NCBI RefSeq assembly: GCF_000142905.1
Contig: NW_013657668.1
Coordinates: 376,912-440,911 of the forward strand
Source: Thecamonas trahens ATCC 50062
Lineage: Eukaryota; Apusozoa; Apusomonadida; Apusomonadidae
Reading direction: 5' to 3'
DNA: 64,000 nt
Part shown: positions 20,270 to 29,102 of the stretch, one piece after another
Position numbering within the stretch: the stretch's first letter is position 1
Layout of the letters: every line of letters starts with the position of its first letter
Position numbers and translations under genes: made by a program
The notes under the pieces: model-generated
The model's input: the letters and a program-made list of their open reading frames with translations, nothing else
What the model was told of the DNA's origin: nothing
Database searches by the model: none

Positions 20270-22495
20270 TCATCGGTGGACGCGGAGCGGGCGAAGCGCT
20301 GAGGGGGCGGGCCGGCGCACATAGGCTGACGGAGTTGGGGTGTGGGAGCGCAGGGTTGAGATGGCCGATGGTGTGTGGGCGCGAGAGGTTGAGGTGCCGA
20401 GACGGCGCGAGGATAGCGGCCGGGTGGTCAAAGGGCGCGAAGCGGCACTGCTATTGCTCCCGATGCGAGGAAGAGCAGCGAGGGTGGAGAGCGCTGGAAT
20501 GTGCGGCGAGAGCGAGGACGCGGCACGGCGGGCACGTCGCGAGACTAGAGGCGAAAGGGCCGGCGTGGACGTCGGGGGGGAGTCGGAGGCTGCGCGCAGG
20601 GCGGCCTTGGCGGCGGCGGCGGCAGAGGCGTCAAAGGAGGAAATGGACTTGCGGACAGAGCGGATGCGAGCCTGCAAGGTGGCAATCGAGTCTGAAAGGC
20701 GCGGAAGCGCAGCGTGCGAGGCATTGGCGCCCGCAAGCGAGTGACCGGTCACCGACGACCAAGCCGAGGTCTCGAACGTCACTGATGACTCGGATGTCAG
20801 GGCCGACTCGTACGCAGGCTGCGACGATGACGGATTCGAGTCGTCGTCCGCCGAGTCGGATGACTCGGCGACAGCATCCGGATCGTCGTCAGAGAGTGAA
20901 GCAAGAAGTGAGCGCTTGGTCGAGCGGGGAGGCGTCGAGCTCGATTGCGGACGGAAAGGCGAGGCCTGGATCCGCGCTGCAAACTCAAATTCGGCCTGGG
21001 TGAGATTGCCAGGCGGCGGCGTACCACCGGGAGCGGCGGCGATGGGCGACATAATGCTGTGATCGGGGAGTGTTGAGGTAGCGGTGGTGGTGATGGGCGA
21101 GCCGAGGAACGACGGCGAGGCTGGGTGAGCGTGATGGTGGTGGTTGGACGGCGTCGAGGTAGCGGTGGTGGTGATGGGCGAGCCGAGGAACGACGGCGAG
21201 ACTGGGTGGGCGTGATGGTGGTGGTTGGACGGCGTCGAGGTAGCGGTGGTGGTGATGGGCGAGCCGAGGAACGACGGCGAGGCTGGGTGGGCGTGATGGT
21301 GGTGGTTGGACGGCGTCGAGGTAGCGGTGGTGGTGATGGGCGAGCCGAGGAACGACGGCACCGAGCGAACTGGCGAAAGCCCGGCAAGTGACAGATGGTC
21401 AGTAGGCTCCGACGGTGCCAAGTGAGCATCATGAACGGGTGAGAGTCGCGGCAGGAGGATGCCTGAGCCGGAGAGAGCGATCGATGACGCGGAAATGTTC
21501 GAGGCGAGCGAAAGGTGGGCGAATGGCGAGACCTGTAAAGCTTGCCGCGAACTCGAGCGACTAGATGCCGCAGTGTATGGTGAGAGTCGAGCCATTGGCG
21601 ACCGGTGGGCGACTGCGGCGAGGTCGGCAGGGAACGGATACATCGGCGAGTGGACAGAGCGGATAGACCGGACAGAGCATGCCGAGCTGAGCGACCGGTA
21701 CGAGCTGGCTGGCGACGGCGAGGCATACGAGGCATGCACAAGGCCTCGTGCCATGAGGGCCATTGGCGAAAGCGAGTAGTCGGCGGTGGTCGAGTGATCC
21801 GTGCCAAAGACCGAGCGGTCGCGGATGGTCGGCTCGCCACGGTCGAGCTCGCCGTTCTCCTGCATGCGGATGACCCGTTCCGGGGTGCGGGTCATTGCCG
21901 AAGAGGCAAAGAACTTATCGCAGCGGGCCGCGTCATCTGCCAGAAACTGTGCCCACTGCGACTTGCGCAGAGCAAGCGAGGCCTCGTCGAGGGCAACGGT
22001 GATGCTCGACGGCAGGGCCTCGGGTGTGCCAAGCTCATCCGACTCGCTATCCGAGTCGGGAGCGATGTCGACCGGGTACAGGCTGGCGAGGGCATCGATG
22101 GACCAGTCCATAACTCGCGCCGGTGACGGGGATGCCAGGTACGGGCGACCGGGCGAGGCCGAAGCCAGCGGCGACCATCCAGGTGAAGCAAAACGAGCCA
22201 GCGGACGGCCATGGGCTGGCGTTGACGTTGCCGGAGCCGGACCGCGATACTGTCTCGCAGGCGATCCGCCATCATGTCCAGCCGGTGAGCTAGAGTGACC
22301 GATATCCAAATCCTGCATAGGCGGCAGATGCAGAACGAGCCCATCTCTATCCACTCCCTCGGCATCAGCTGTCCTGTCGTCACTCTGACCATCGTCGCCG
22401 TCGTCTTCCGAGTCAAAGGGCGGGAGAGCGGGAAAGTGGTCCTTGTCCTCGCCCAGGAACGGGTTGCGCAGGTACTCTGCGAAGGACGTTGTCAT
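20270..22495 (-). CDS. Ser/Pro-rich low-complexity protein with 27-residue tandem repeats
   Basis: The protein is 741 aa from the first ATG, 22495 (MTTSFAEYLRNPFLGEDKDHF). It is largely disordered and Ser/Ala/Pro-rich with scattered SP sites and short acidic patches. The centre holds three full copies and a partial copy of an exact-length 27-residue repeat (PSFLGSPITTTATSTPSN then HHHHAHP, ending A/VS). A helical stretch (LSDSIATLQARIRSVRKSIS) near the C-terminus may be a coiled coil. Many SP/TP sites suggest a phosphoprotein. There is no recognisable domain or membrane segment, and the function is unknown. Confidence 0.65.
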   Translation of the reverse strand: MTTSFAEYLRNPFLGEDKDHFPALPPFDSEDDGDDGQSDDRTADAEGVDRDGLVLHLPPMQDLDIGHSSSPAGHDGGSPARQYRGPAPATSTPAHGRPLARFASPGWSPLASASPGRPYLASPSPARVMDWSIDALASLYPVDIAPDSDSESDELGTPEALPSSITVALDEASLALRKSQWAQFLADDAARCDKFFASSAMTRTPERVIRMQENGELDRGEPTIRDRSVFGTDHSTTADYSLSPMALMARGLVHASYASPSPASSYRSLSSACSVRSIRSVHSPMYPFPADLAAVAHRSPMARLSPYTAASSRSSSRQALQVSPFAHLSLASNISASSIALSGSGILLPRLSPVHDAHLAPSEPTDHLSLAGLSPVRSVPSFLGSPITTTATSTPSNHHHHAHPASPSFLGSPITTTATSTPSNHHHHAHPVSPSFLGSPITTTATSTPSNHHHHAHPASPSFLGSPITTTATSTLPDHSIMSPIAAAPGGTPPPGNLTQAEFEFAARIQASPFRPQSSSTPPRSTKRSLLASLSDDDPDAVAESSDSADDDSNPSSSQPAYESALTSESSVTFETSAWSSVTGHSLAGANASHAALPRLSDSIATLQARIRSVRKSISSFDASAAAAAKAALRAASDSPPTSTPALSPLVSRRARRAASSLSPHIPALSTLAALPRIGSNSSAASRPLTTRPLSSRRLGTSTSRAHTPSAISTLRSHTPTPSAYVRRPAPSALRPLRVHR
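21078..21360 (-). repeat. 81-bp coding tandem repeat, three full copies plus a partial
   Basis: Copies start at 21078, 21159, 21240 and 21321 (plus coordinates), with a period of exactly 81 bp and only one or two differences per copy. The fourth is truncated. The period preserves the reading frame of the Ser-rich protein. Confidence 0.9.
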
Positions 22496-23107
22496 ACCTG
22501 CCACCACACGTAGAGAAGGTGGTGGGTGAGGTGGTGCGGTGGAATGAGTTGCGGGAGGGCTAGTGGGCAGAGTGACGGGGCAGGCCAAGCCGAGCGCGGC
22601 GCCTGGCCGAATTGGCGCGCAAGGCGAGGCACGGCTGACATGGCGAGGGAGAGCAAAGGTGATGAGGGGGGGGGGGGGGGGGGATACTTATGCGATGGGA
22701 CAGGAAATGGGATGAGATGAAAGAGAAAGGAGTGCATGAACAAGGTCGATGAGGTATCGTGGCGTGGTGTACAACAGGCTGGCGGTGATGAGCGTGGGAA
22801 GGGGGGGTGAGGGAGGGGAGGGTGCCATCAGCCTGGTTGGCTTTGGTACGTTGGCATAGACATGAGTCAGTGGGGGCTCACCATCGCCATAGTAACGAGA
22901 TGTACCATTTTGAATGTGTATTGTGATGATGCTGGTGTTCATCGGTATTGTTTGTCATCCAATCCACTGCACACGGTTGATGCTACCGGCATGGATGACA
23001 AGGCACGTGCGGTGCAGTCAGTGCCTGGCAGATGGACGGGAGCAGCAACAGGAGCAGCGAGCCGCAGCAGTCACAGAGAGACAAGAGAGAGAGAGACAGA
23101 CAGACAG

Positions 23108-23152
<45 letters not shown>

Positions 23153-23250
23153 AAGACAGACAGACAGAAAGACAGACAGACTCGTCTTTGGCGACTTTGG
23201 CGTAGCAGTACCCCTCTCCCTCTCTCTCTCGAGACTTCAACTTGTCCGGC
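22496..23250. promoter_or_regulatory. Divergent intergenic region with G-run and GACA microsatellite
   Basis: No gene is supported in these 755 bp. A G-run (about 22662-22682) is poly-C in the sense of the Ser-rich protein gene. A GACA tetranucleotide array lies immediately upstream of the HSD17B10 gene. Confidence 0.5.
23092..23180. repeat. GACA tetranucleotide microsatellite
   Basis: About 22 units of GACA run with a few A or G interruptions and end about 70 bp before the HSD17B10 start codon. A CT-rich stretch follows. The position is 5' UTR or promoter. Confidence 0.85.
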
Positions 23251-24122
23251 ATGAAGGTGGAAGGCAGTGTGTTTGTGGTGACTGGTGGTGCGTCGGGTTT
23301 GGGCCAGGCGGTTGTCCGCCGAGCGGTGGAACTGGGTGCTGCTGGTGTGGGCATCTTTGATCTGAACGATGACGATGGAGAGGGTACGGGATCGGGAGGG
23401 TGGGGAGGAGGGAGGAAGGGGGGGGGGGGGGGGGGGGCGTGGTTGCAATCGGAGTGGGTGACTAACATAGGGTGATAGAGATGGTGGTGGAGCTGGGCGA
23501 GGACAAGGCGCTGTTTGCCGAGGTCAACGTGACGGATGCCGATAGTGTGCAGGAGGGCCTGGCTGCAGTGGTGGAGAAGTTCGGTCGGGTGGACGTGGTG
23601 GTCAACTGTGCTGGTATCGGATCTGGGACCAAGACGTACTCTAGGAAGGGTGGAGCGCACAAGCTCGACTACTTCAAAAAGGTTGTCGAGGTTAACCTGG
23701 TGGGCACGTTCAACACGCTCCGGCTGGCGGCCGCAATCATGGCGGAGCAGGAGCCGAACGCGGATGGCGAGCGCGGAGTCATTGTCAACACGGCAAGCGT
23801 CGCAGCGTTTGACGGACAGCAGGGCCAGGCATCGTACTCGGCGTCCAAGGCCGGGGTTGTGGGCATGACGCTCCCGATTGCTCGTGACCTTGGCCCATAC
23901 GGCATTCGCATCTGCACCATCTGCCCAGGCGTCTTCCTCACCCCGATGATGCGGATGCTCAAGGCCGAGGTGCGGGCGTCACTGGAGAAGGACGTCCCAT
24001 TCCCGTCGCGGCTGGGCCGGCCGGAGGAATTTGCGCTGATGGCGACGTCGATTGTGGAGAACCCGTACCTTAACGGGGAGACGATCCGGCTCGACGGGGC
24101 GCTGCGGATGAACAAGCTCTAG
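23251..24122 (+). CDS. HSD17B10: Mitochondrial 3-hydroxyacyl-CoA dehydrogenase type 2 (HSD17B10), join(23251..23383, 23479..24122)
   Basis: Two exons give 258 aa, close to human HSD17B10 (261 aa). Visible motifs: cofactor loop TGGASGLG (residues 11-18), [31 protein letters not shown] and [16 protein letters not shown], then [13 protein letters not shown] and [14 protein letters not shown]. These run in the same order as in animal HSD10. It oxidises 2-methyl-3-hydroxybutyryl-CoA in isoleucine breakdown and, in animals, is also a structural subunit of mitochondrial RNase P; the second role is not testable here. The splice junction falls between the second and third beta strands and restores frame exactly (Glu codon split G/AG). 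Confidence 0.93.
23384..23478 (+). other. Intron of the HSD17B10 gene (95 nt)
   Basis: The donor is GTACGG and the acceptor GTGATAG. The intron is G-rich with an unbroken run of about 20 G (about 23418-23437). A CTAAC-type branch site (GACTAACAT) lies about 15 nt before the acceptor. Confidence 0.88.
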
Positions 24123-24170
24123 AGGGGAAGAGGCTCTGGAGGGAGAGGGTGAGCAATGACGAGTGCATGT

Positions 24171-24914
24171 TTACTCCTTCTTGGGCTTCTTGGCGAGGTA
24201 GTTCTTCTTGAAAAAGTCGGCAAAGAGGAAGACCAGGATGGTGACGTAGGTGTTGTTGCACGCGAGGGCCCAGAACGCCGGGCCAGTGAGGCACTCGATG
24301 AAGAAATACGGGGCGGAAAGGCCCATGCCGACCACAAACTGGACAAGCTGCATGGTGGTGAGGAGCGACTTGAATGGCGGGTGGATACCGACGACGGTGA
24401 GCGCGTAGCGAGCGTACATCAGAGTGTGGATGAACGAGTTAAGGGAGAGGAAGAGCCAGGTGGCCTCGGTCCGGAACTGGGTCAGGGCCCACATGATGAG
24501 GACAGCGCCGATGTGGTGGAAGACCTGGAGGAAGATGGGCTTGCGGCCCTTGAGGAGGACGATCCAGGTGTCGAGGAACTCGTAGATCTTGGAGAGGTAG
24601 AAGAAGTACGAGAGAGCAGGCAGCGGCGAGGAGCCGTCATCCACCATGAGAGTGTTGCAAGTCGGCGAGTAAATGAAGTCCCATTCCCAGGCCCGCGGGA
24701 GAACGAAGGCAAAAGTCTCGTAGCAGACCCAAGCCGAGAAGACCGTCATGATCGCGTTGTGCGAGAGAGCCATGCCCTTGATCCACGACGGAGTCTGCTC
24801 ACGCGTCCGTCCAGAGAGCAGATAGTTGACAGTGACATACACCACACACGCCGCAATGGGCTGCCACATGGGCATGTCAGGCACCTCAAAGGCCTTGAGC
24901 CAAGCCGTCGACAT
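24171..24914 (-). CDS. ELO-family very-long-chain/PUFA fatty acid elongase
   Basis: The protein is 247 aa from ATG 24914 (MSTAWLKAFEVPDMPMW); the frame runs further upstream through Pro/Gly-biased leader without an ATG. Family signatures are KIYEFLDTWIVLLKG, the histidine box written QVFHH, NSFIHTLMYARYAL and TTMQLVQFVVG. Seven hydrophobic segments are visible. The C-terminus NYLAKKPKKE is a dilysine ER-retrieval signal. It should catalyse 3-ketoacyl-CoA synthesis in the ER. Gln instead of His at the first position of the box is typical of ELOs acting on polyunsaturated substrates, especially delta-9 elongases of algae; substrate preference is inference. Confidence 0.9.
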   Translation of the reverse strand: MSTAWLKAFEVPDMPMWQPIAACVVYVTVNYLLSGRTREQTPSWIKGMALSHNAIMTVFSAWVCYETFAFVLPRAWEWDFIYSPTCNTLMVDDGSSPLPALSYFFYLSKIYEFLDTWIVLLKGRKPIFLQVFHHIGAVLIMWALTQFRTEATWLFLSLNSFIHTLMYARYALTVVGIHPPFKSLLTTMQLVQFVVGMGLSAPYFFIECLTGPAFWALACNNTYVTILVFLFADFFKKNYLAKKPKKE

Positions 24915-25926
24915 GATTGATGATGGGATGGACAGGAGTTGGGGGGGGAGGGAGGGTACGGGTGTTGGCCTCTGGGGAGGGAGGCGGGAGAGAGGGGGGG
25001 GGGGAGGAAGTCGGTACGGGCGAGGGGGGAGGTGCTCGTAGTGTTGGAGAGAGGAGTGTGAAGCAGTTGCAGTGGATGAGGGTTGTGGGAGTGGGGAGGG
25101 GGGGGGGGGGAGGGGAGGGAGGAGGTCATGCGATTGACCGTTGCCGGCCACGTGGCACGTGGCCGGTGTGATTGGGGAGGTGGGGGGAGGGGGGGGGAGG
25201 GGGGGGGCAAAAAAAATGATGGTTTCGAGTCAATGGGTATCGATGTCGATGGCAGGTGGGGGGGGCAACAGGGCAATCAAGACGGATTGTGGATGTGATT
25301 GGGTAGCAGCGGGGGATGGAGGAAAGATATTGGTGTCATGTGTCCCTTGTATACTGCCTGGTCTGCTAAGCTGTGGTAGGTTCAATGATGCAGTTGGAGC
25401 AAACCGTGACTCTGGAAATGCAGGTTCTCGGTCCAACAGGGAAGGGGCCATCCGCAGAGTGAACGAAAAGGGGAAGGAGAAAAGAGATAGTATTGAGGGG
25501 GGTGATGCATAGTTGAGAATGTGTAACAACAGGTTGCGATCCAGGCCTGTATGCTCGGATGGTGTACGAGTGCAGATGGGAGGATCAGAAGTATGACTGC
25601 GAAAAAAGATCGCCGACGATGATCAAGGAAATTCAAGCAGACTACGCAGCGTTGTGGTTTGTGTTGTCTATTCCGAGCCGATGTTTATTGTTGCAGTCGG
25701 AGGTCACTATTGCTTGGTAAGATGGTAACGTCTTTCATCCATATGGATAATCATGGTCACGATGGTAGCGTTGTCCTGACAGCACCCTGTTGGTCATCAG
25801 TTGACGCTATCCGCTCTCACACCGCTATCGGCCACAGCCAACTCAGACAACGGCCAGGCTCAGACAGCTGGACTGCAGCCGCTTCCTCCCCTCTACCACC
25901 TCTCTCTCCACACACACCATTCGACA
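24915..25926. other. 1-kb intergenic region, G-rich on plus near the elongase
   Basis: No coding region is supported. The first ~300 bp (24940-25210) are G-run rich on plus, so C-rich in the sense of the elongase gene, fitting a promoter/leader. The remainder (25260-25920) is more AT-rich than average for the window, with short open frames in every phase and no codon bias. The last ~120 bp are CT-rich, leading into the next plus-strand gene. Confidence 0.5.
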
Positions 25927-26745
25927 ATGCCCCGGGACAAGGACCGTCGAGGCAGGAGATGGAGCCGAAAGCAAGGGCCGCCAACAACGCCGGCCATGGT
26001 GGTCTCTGTCCCGTCGCGAACCGCCGAGCCGCTCGCCCGGCGCGAGTACGTCCGCCGCAAGGTCCGCCTATCGGCACCCAAGCCGCTGCCTATCATCTCT
26101 GTCGACGTCTCGCACCAAGTCGGAGGAGGGGCCAGTGGCGGCGGCGGAAGAAGTCCGGCGCGTGCTCCGTTGACGGCGCTGCTCCGCTCTCAGGAGGCGC
26201 AGGCCGAGCTGGACGCCCTCAACGAGGATGCGCTATGGAAGCACCACTTTCGCGCAGATCGATACGTGGCTCCGCAGCTCTCGCCAGAGGCCCGGGCACG
26301 GCTTGAGTCGCGTTCGCGCGTCCGCACTTCAGGCGCTGCGTTGCGAGAGACCCACGAGCGCCATCATCGGTCGCATCGCGCAAGGACAGAGGAGCAGCGC
26401 CTGGCGGTCATCGGCGCGAGCTCGGCGTCACTGACCCGCGGGTTGGCGGCAGCCCAGAGCTCGACGGCGTTTGCTCTGCCGCCGACGCCGGCTTCAGACC
26501 GACAAAACTCGATCTACTCACCGCTGACATCGGACGAGGGCCTGGCGCCGCCGAGCTCGTATGCTCACGCCATGCCGAGCGAGGTGCCAGCCCACGCGGC
26601 CGACAAGCGCACCCGCCATGGGGCGGGCAAGGCCTCCCGGGCCGCCAAGTTTGCGGCGCCTCTTCATGCCGATGAGGTATACTATCCGTCTTACTCGTAC
26701 TACGTATACTCGATGTCTGGCTCGGACGATGGGCTACGCGGGTAG
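25927..26745 (+). CDS. Basic hypothetical protein (272 aa)
   Basis: The start is ATG 25927 after a CT-rich leader. The N-terminal third is Arg/Lys-rich (RDKDRRGRRWSRK, RREYVRRKVRLS). The middle is predicted helix (LLRSQEAQAELDALNEDALWK, then HERHHRSHRARTEEQR). The C-terminus ends in a Tyr-rich stretch (YYPSYSYYVYSMSGSDDG). No domain is recognised. The stop lies 12 bp inside the convergent stanniocalcin-like gene, so the two coding regions overlap tail to tail. Localisation could be nuclear from the basic clusters, but that is weak. Confidence 0.6.
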   Translation: MPRDKDRRGRRWSRKQGPPTTPAMVVSVPSRTAEPLARREYVRRKVRLSAPKPLPIISVDVSHQVGGGASGGGGRSPARAPLTALLRSQEAQAELDALNEDALWKHHFRADRYVAPQLSPEARARLESRSRVRTSGAALRETHERHHRSHRARTEEQRLAVIGASSASLTRGLAAAQSSTAFALPPTPASDRQNSIYSPLTSDEGLAPPSSYAHAMPSEVPAHAADKRTRHGAGKASRAAKFAAPLHADEVYYPSYSYYVYSMSGSDDGLRG

Positions 26746-27579
26746 GACCGCTTCCGAGAGACCAGCGGCGGCGATGGCGTTGGTGACGGCGGCTAGCGAC
26801 GGAGCGGGCCGAGTCAGTTGGACGACGGCAACAGCGACGCCAGCGTCGACGCTGGCTGAGAAGGTGACCTCGGCGACCGGGTGGACGGCGGCGTGCAGCG
26901 CGGCGACAGTGGCGGGCGGGTCTGTTGCGGTAATGACGAACACAAGCTCGTTGCGGGAGGGATGGTCGGCGCAGGCCTTGAGGAGCCGGAGCGCGGCCTC
27001 AATCGAGTCGTAGGCATACTTGGAGAGAACGATGGACATGGCCTCCTCGAGGACAAGGGCCTTGTCGTGGTTGGGCAGGTCACAGAACGAGGTGGCGTTG
27101 ACCGGATCAACGTAGCACCCAATGTGGTCGTTGAAGAAGGCATCGATGGTCGTGTCGCACGGAACGAGGCTCCCGTTGGCCGGGATGAGCACCTTTTTAG
27201 CAAGAGTGACTTCCAGACATGGGCGGACTGTGCGCGACCAGGCCTGGCCGACAGGCGTCAGCTTGGGCTCGAGGTGGAGATAGGCCAAGCACTTGCCGTA
27301 CATGACCTTTTCGATAAACACGCACGGCTGGGTCGTCCCGTTGCCCAAGCACTCGATGTACCATCCGCACGGCGTTCCTCCAGGCCCCGGCGGAACCGGG
27401 CACGCTGTCGGACTCGGAGTGACTTGCGCCTGACCTGATCTGCCAAGCTCTGCCATGTGACCAGCAACATCGACTGTGCCTCGTCCGCCACCGGCTGCGC
27501 CCGTCGCCGTCACCATACCCACAGCCAGGACCAGAACCAGGGCCAGGGCCGGGAACGTCTTAACGTTCATGGTAAGCAT
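26734..27579 (-). CDS. Secreted stanniocalcin-like cysteine-rich protein
   Basis: The protein is 281 aa from ATG 27579 (a second ATG is at 27570), directly before a signal peptide (NVKTFPALALVLVLAVGMVTATG). The mature part has a regular cysteine series: CGWYIECLGNG, YGKCLAYLHL, TPVGQAWSRTVRPCLEV, LVPCDTTIDAFFNDHIGCYV, TSFCDLPNHD and LLKAC. This order, with G-x-A-[WF] then a conserved Cys and a later CYV-type Cys, resembles the stanniocalcin fold, a secreted glycoprotein family first known as fish calcium and phosphate regulators. The C-terminal ~80 residues (VFVITATDPPATVAALHAAV) are unlike stanniocalcin. N-glycosylation sequons (NGT, NGS, NAT) support secretion. The family call is tentative. 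Confidence 0.6.
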   Translation of the reverse strand: MLTMNVKTFPALALVLVLAVGMVTATGAAGGGRGTVDVAGHMAELGRSGQAQVTPSPTACPVPPGPGGTPCGWYIECLGNGTTQPCVFIEKVMYGKCLAYLHLEPKLTPVGQAWSRTVRPCLEVTLAKKVLIPANGSLVPCDTTIDAFFNDHIGCYVDPVNATSFCDLPNHDKALVLEEAMSIVLSKYAYDSIEAALRLLKACADHPSRNELVFVITATDPPATVAALHAAVHPVAEVTFSASVDAGVAVAVVQLTRPAPSLAAVTNAIAAAGLSEAVLPA

Positions 27580-27746
27580 GCGGGTGTGAGAGAGGTGGTG
27601 ACGAGAGCCATGGGGGGGGGAGGGGGGGCGTGCGTGTGTGTGTGTGTGTGTCTCGTCAACTGTGCTGAACTCCGCTCTTCTACTGCTCATCGCGAACGTG
27701 CATGTTGCTGTTGATCTCGCCGCACAAACTGACGGCTTATGGTGCT

Positions 27747-29102
27747 TTAAGTGAGGACGCTCGGTGGGGGTGGTGGCGGCGGAACGAGCGACGGAGTCCA
27801 CGGTTCGGAGAGCTTCCAGTCAGCGTCCATGACCGAGGCGTACCAGGCGACAAGGCCCGGATGGGTGAAGCGGAGGGTGAGGCCGCGATCAGCACCATGG
27901 ACGCCCGGTGGAAAGACGGTAAAGGTAGGGTACTCGGACTCGGCCCAGTTGTTGGTCGAGACCGAGACCGACGACCCGTCGACGATCCAGTACTTTTGGT
28001 GGTGGATGCCGAGGCAGTCGTGGGTGACGTGGACCTCGATGCCAGCGGACGTGAGATTGCGATACGCGGCCGGATAGCTGGCGAACGGACCCGGGACGAC
28101 GTAGCCAGAGACGAGGGCGCGAATGCGGAGCTTCGGCCGCGACTGCTTGAGGGCGATGAGCTCGGTGACAATCGCACGCGAGGCGATGACGTAGATGTAG
28201 ACGTCGATCGATGTGGTTGCCGTCTGCAAGTGTGGAATGAGCGAGAGCTCCACGCCGTCGTCGGGCATGGTGTACACAGTGACGTCCATCTCGGCCGAGA
28301 AGGTTGGCGGCGGGTCCGGCACGTTGTACGAGCACGTCGAGTTGGTAAACGTGACTGGCGGCATCGGGATGGGGCTCTTGTCCTTCATCAGCTTGAGAAC
28401 ACTCGCCGGCCACGTGGCATCGACCGGGTACGCAATGGCGAGCTCCCAGTCGCCATCAAAGACTGCCGTGGTGAAGTCGGCCACAGGCGAGCCCGGGTCG
28501 AGGCCGTCGTAGACCACACCAGCCTCGCGGTTGTAGAGAAATCCCTCCAGATCAAAGTTGGCCGACATGATGGCTACTTTGCGGTTGTCGACGTTGACAT
28601 ACTTGGAGTGGATAAAGTCGGTGGTAGCGTACGCTCTGACCGAGGCACCGGCAAGGGCAAGGTAGGAGAAGACGTCGATGGCGCCGGGCGGATTGACATT
28701 CGTCGAGCAGTAGCCAACCAAGAGTCGAACGCGGACACCCGAGTGGATGGCGTTGACAAGAGCCACAAAGAGCGGCGACGACGCGTTGTAACGGAGCTGC
28801 GCCGGACTGCATCCTCCGCCGCCACGGACACCGCAAGCCTGAAACGGAGCCCAGGATGCGACAGCGATGTCGATCGATGACTCGGCCGAGAGCACAAGCT
28901 CAGTAACCTCCCGCTCGAGCTGACCAGGCGAGAAAAAGGGAGTGACTCGCGCGTCATGGCCAGTCACTGTCTCCATCTTAAAGTGCGAGGTGTACGTCTC
29001 CGTCTGGTGGTTGAAGCACGAAGGGCCGCCAGCTGCAAGTGCCACACATGCTGCCACCACCACGGCCGCCACTAGAGCAACAACAGAGCGAACAGTAGCC
29101 AT
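27747..29102 (-). CDS. PLD3/PLD4-like phospholipase D family protein, secretory
   Basis: The protein is 451 aa from ATG 29102 with a signal peptide or anchor (VVALVAAVVVAACVALAAG). Two complete HKD catalytic motifs are present: HSKYVNVDNRKVAIMSANF and HHQKYWIVDGSSVSVSTNNW. Both keep His, Lys and Asp in HxKxxxxD and are followed by the S-x-N of this branch. The layout (secretory N-terminus, SSIDIAVASW before the first HKD, short length) is that of PLD3/PLD4, which in animals are lysosomal 5' exonucleases or make BMP lipids, rather than PX/PH phospholipase D. Several Asn-X-Ser/Thr sites are present. The end is a Pro-rich tail. It is tandem with the stanniocalcin-like gene, also secretory. Confidence 0.88.
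   Translation of the reverse strand: MATVRSVVALVAAVVVAACVALAAGGPSCFNHQTETYTSHFKMETVTGHDARVTPFFSPGQLEREVTELVLSAESSIDIAVASWAPFQACGVRGGGGCSPAQLRYNASSPLFVALVNAIHSGVRVRLLVGYCSTNVNPPGAIDVFSYLALAGASVRAYATTDFIHSKYVNVDNRKVAIMSANFDLEGFLYNREAGVVYDGLDPGSPVADFTTAVFDGDWELAIAYPVDATWPASVLKLMKDKSPIPMPPVTFTNSTCSYNVPDPPPTFSAEMDVTVYTMPDDGVELSLIPHLQTATTSIDVYIYVIASRAIVTELIALKQSRPKLRIRALVSGYVVPGPFASYPAAYRNLTSAGIEVHVTHDCLGIHHQKYWIVDGSSVSVSTNNWAESEYPTFTVFPPGVHGADRGLTLRFTHPGLVAWYASVMDADWKLSEPWTPSLVPPPPPPPSVLT

Noticed and set aside
20128..20322. Extended N-terminus of the propeller/solenoid protein from ATG 20322
   Set aside because: It overlaps the upstream gene's stop at 20270, and the extra 65 residues are Pro/Ser-rich leader without structure. 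ATG 20127 is preferred.
23071..23660. Open frames through the GACA array
   Set aside because: Translations are pure repeat (for example CLSVCLSV); the tetranucleotide period simply avoids stops in several frames.
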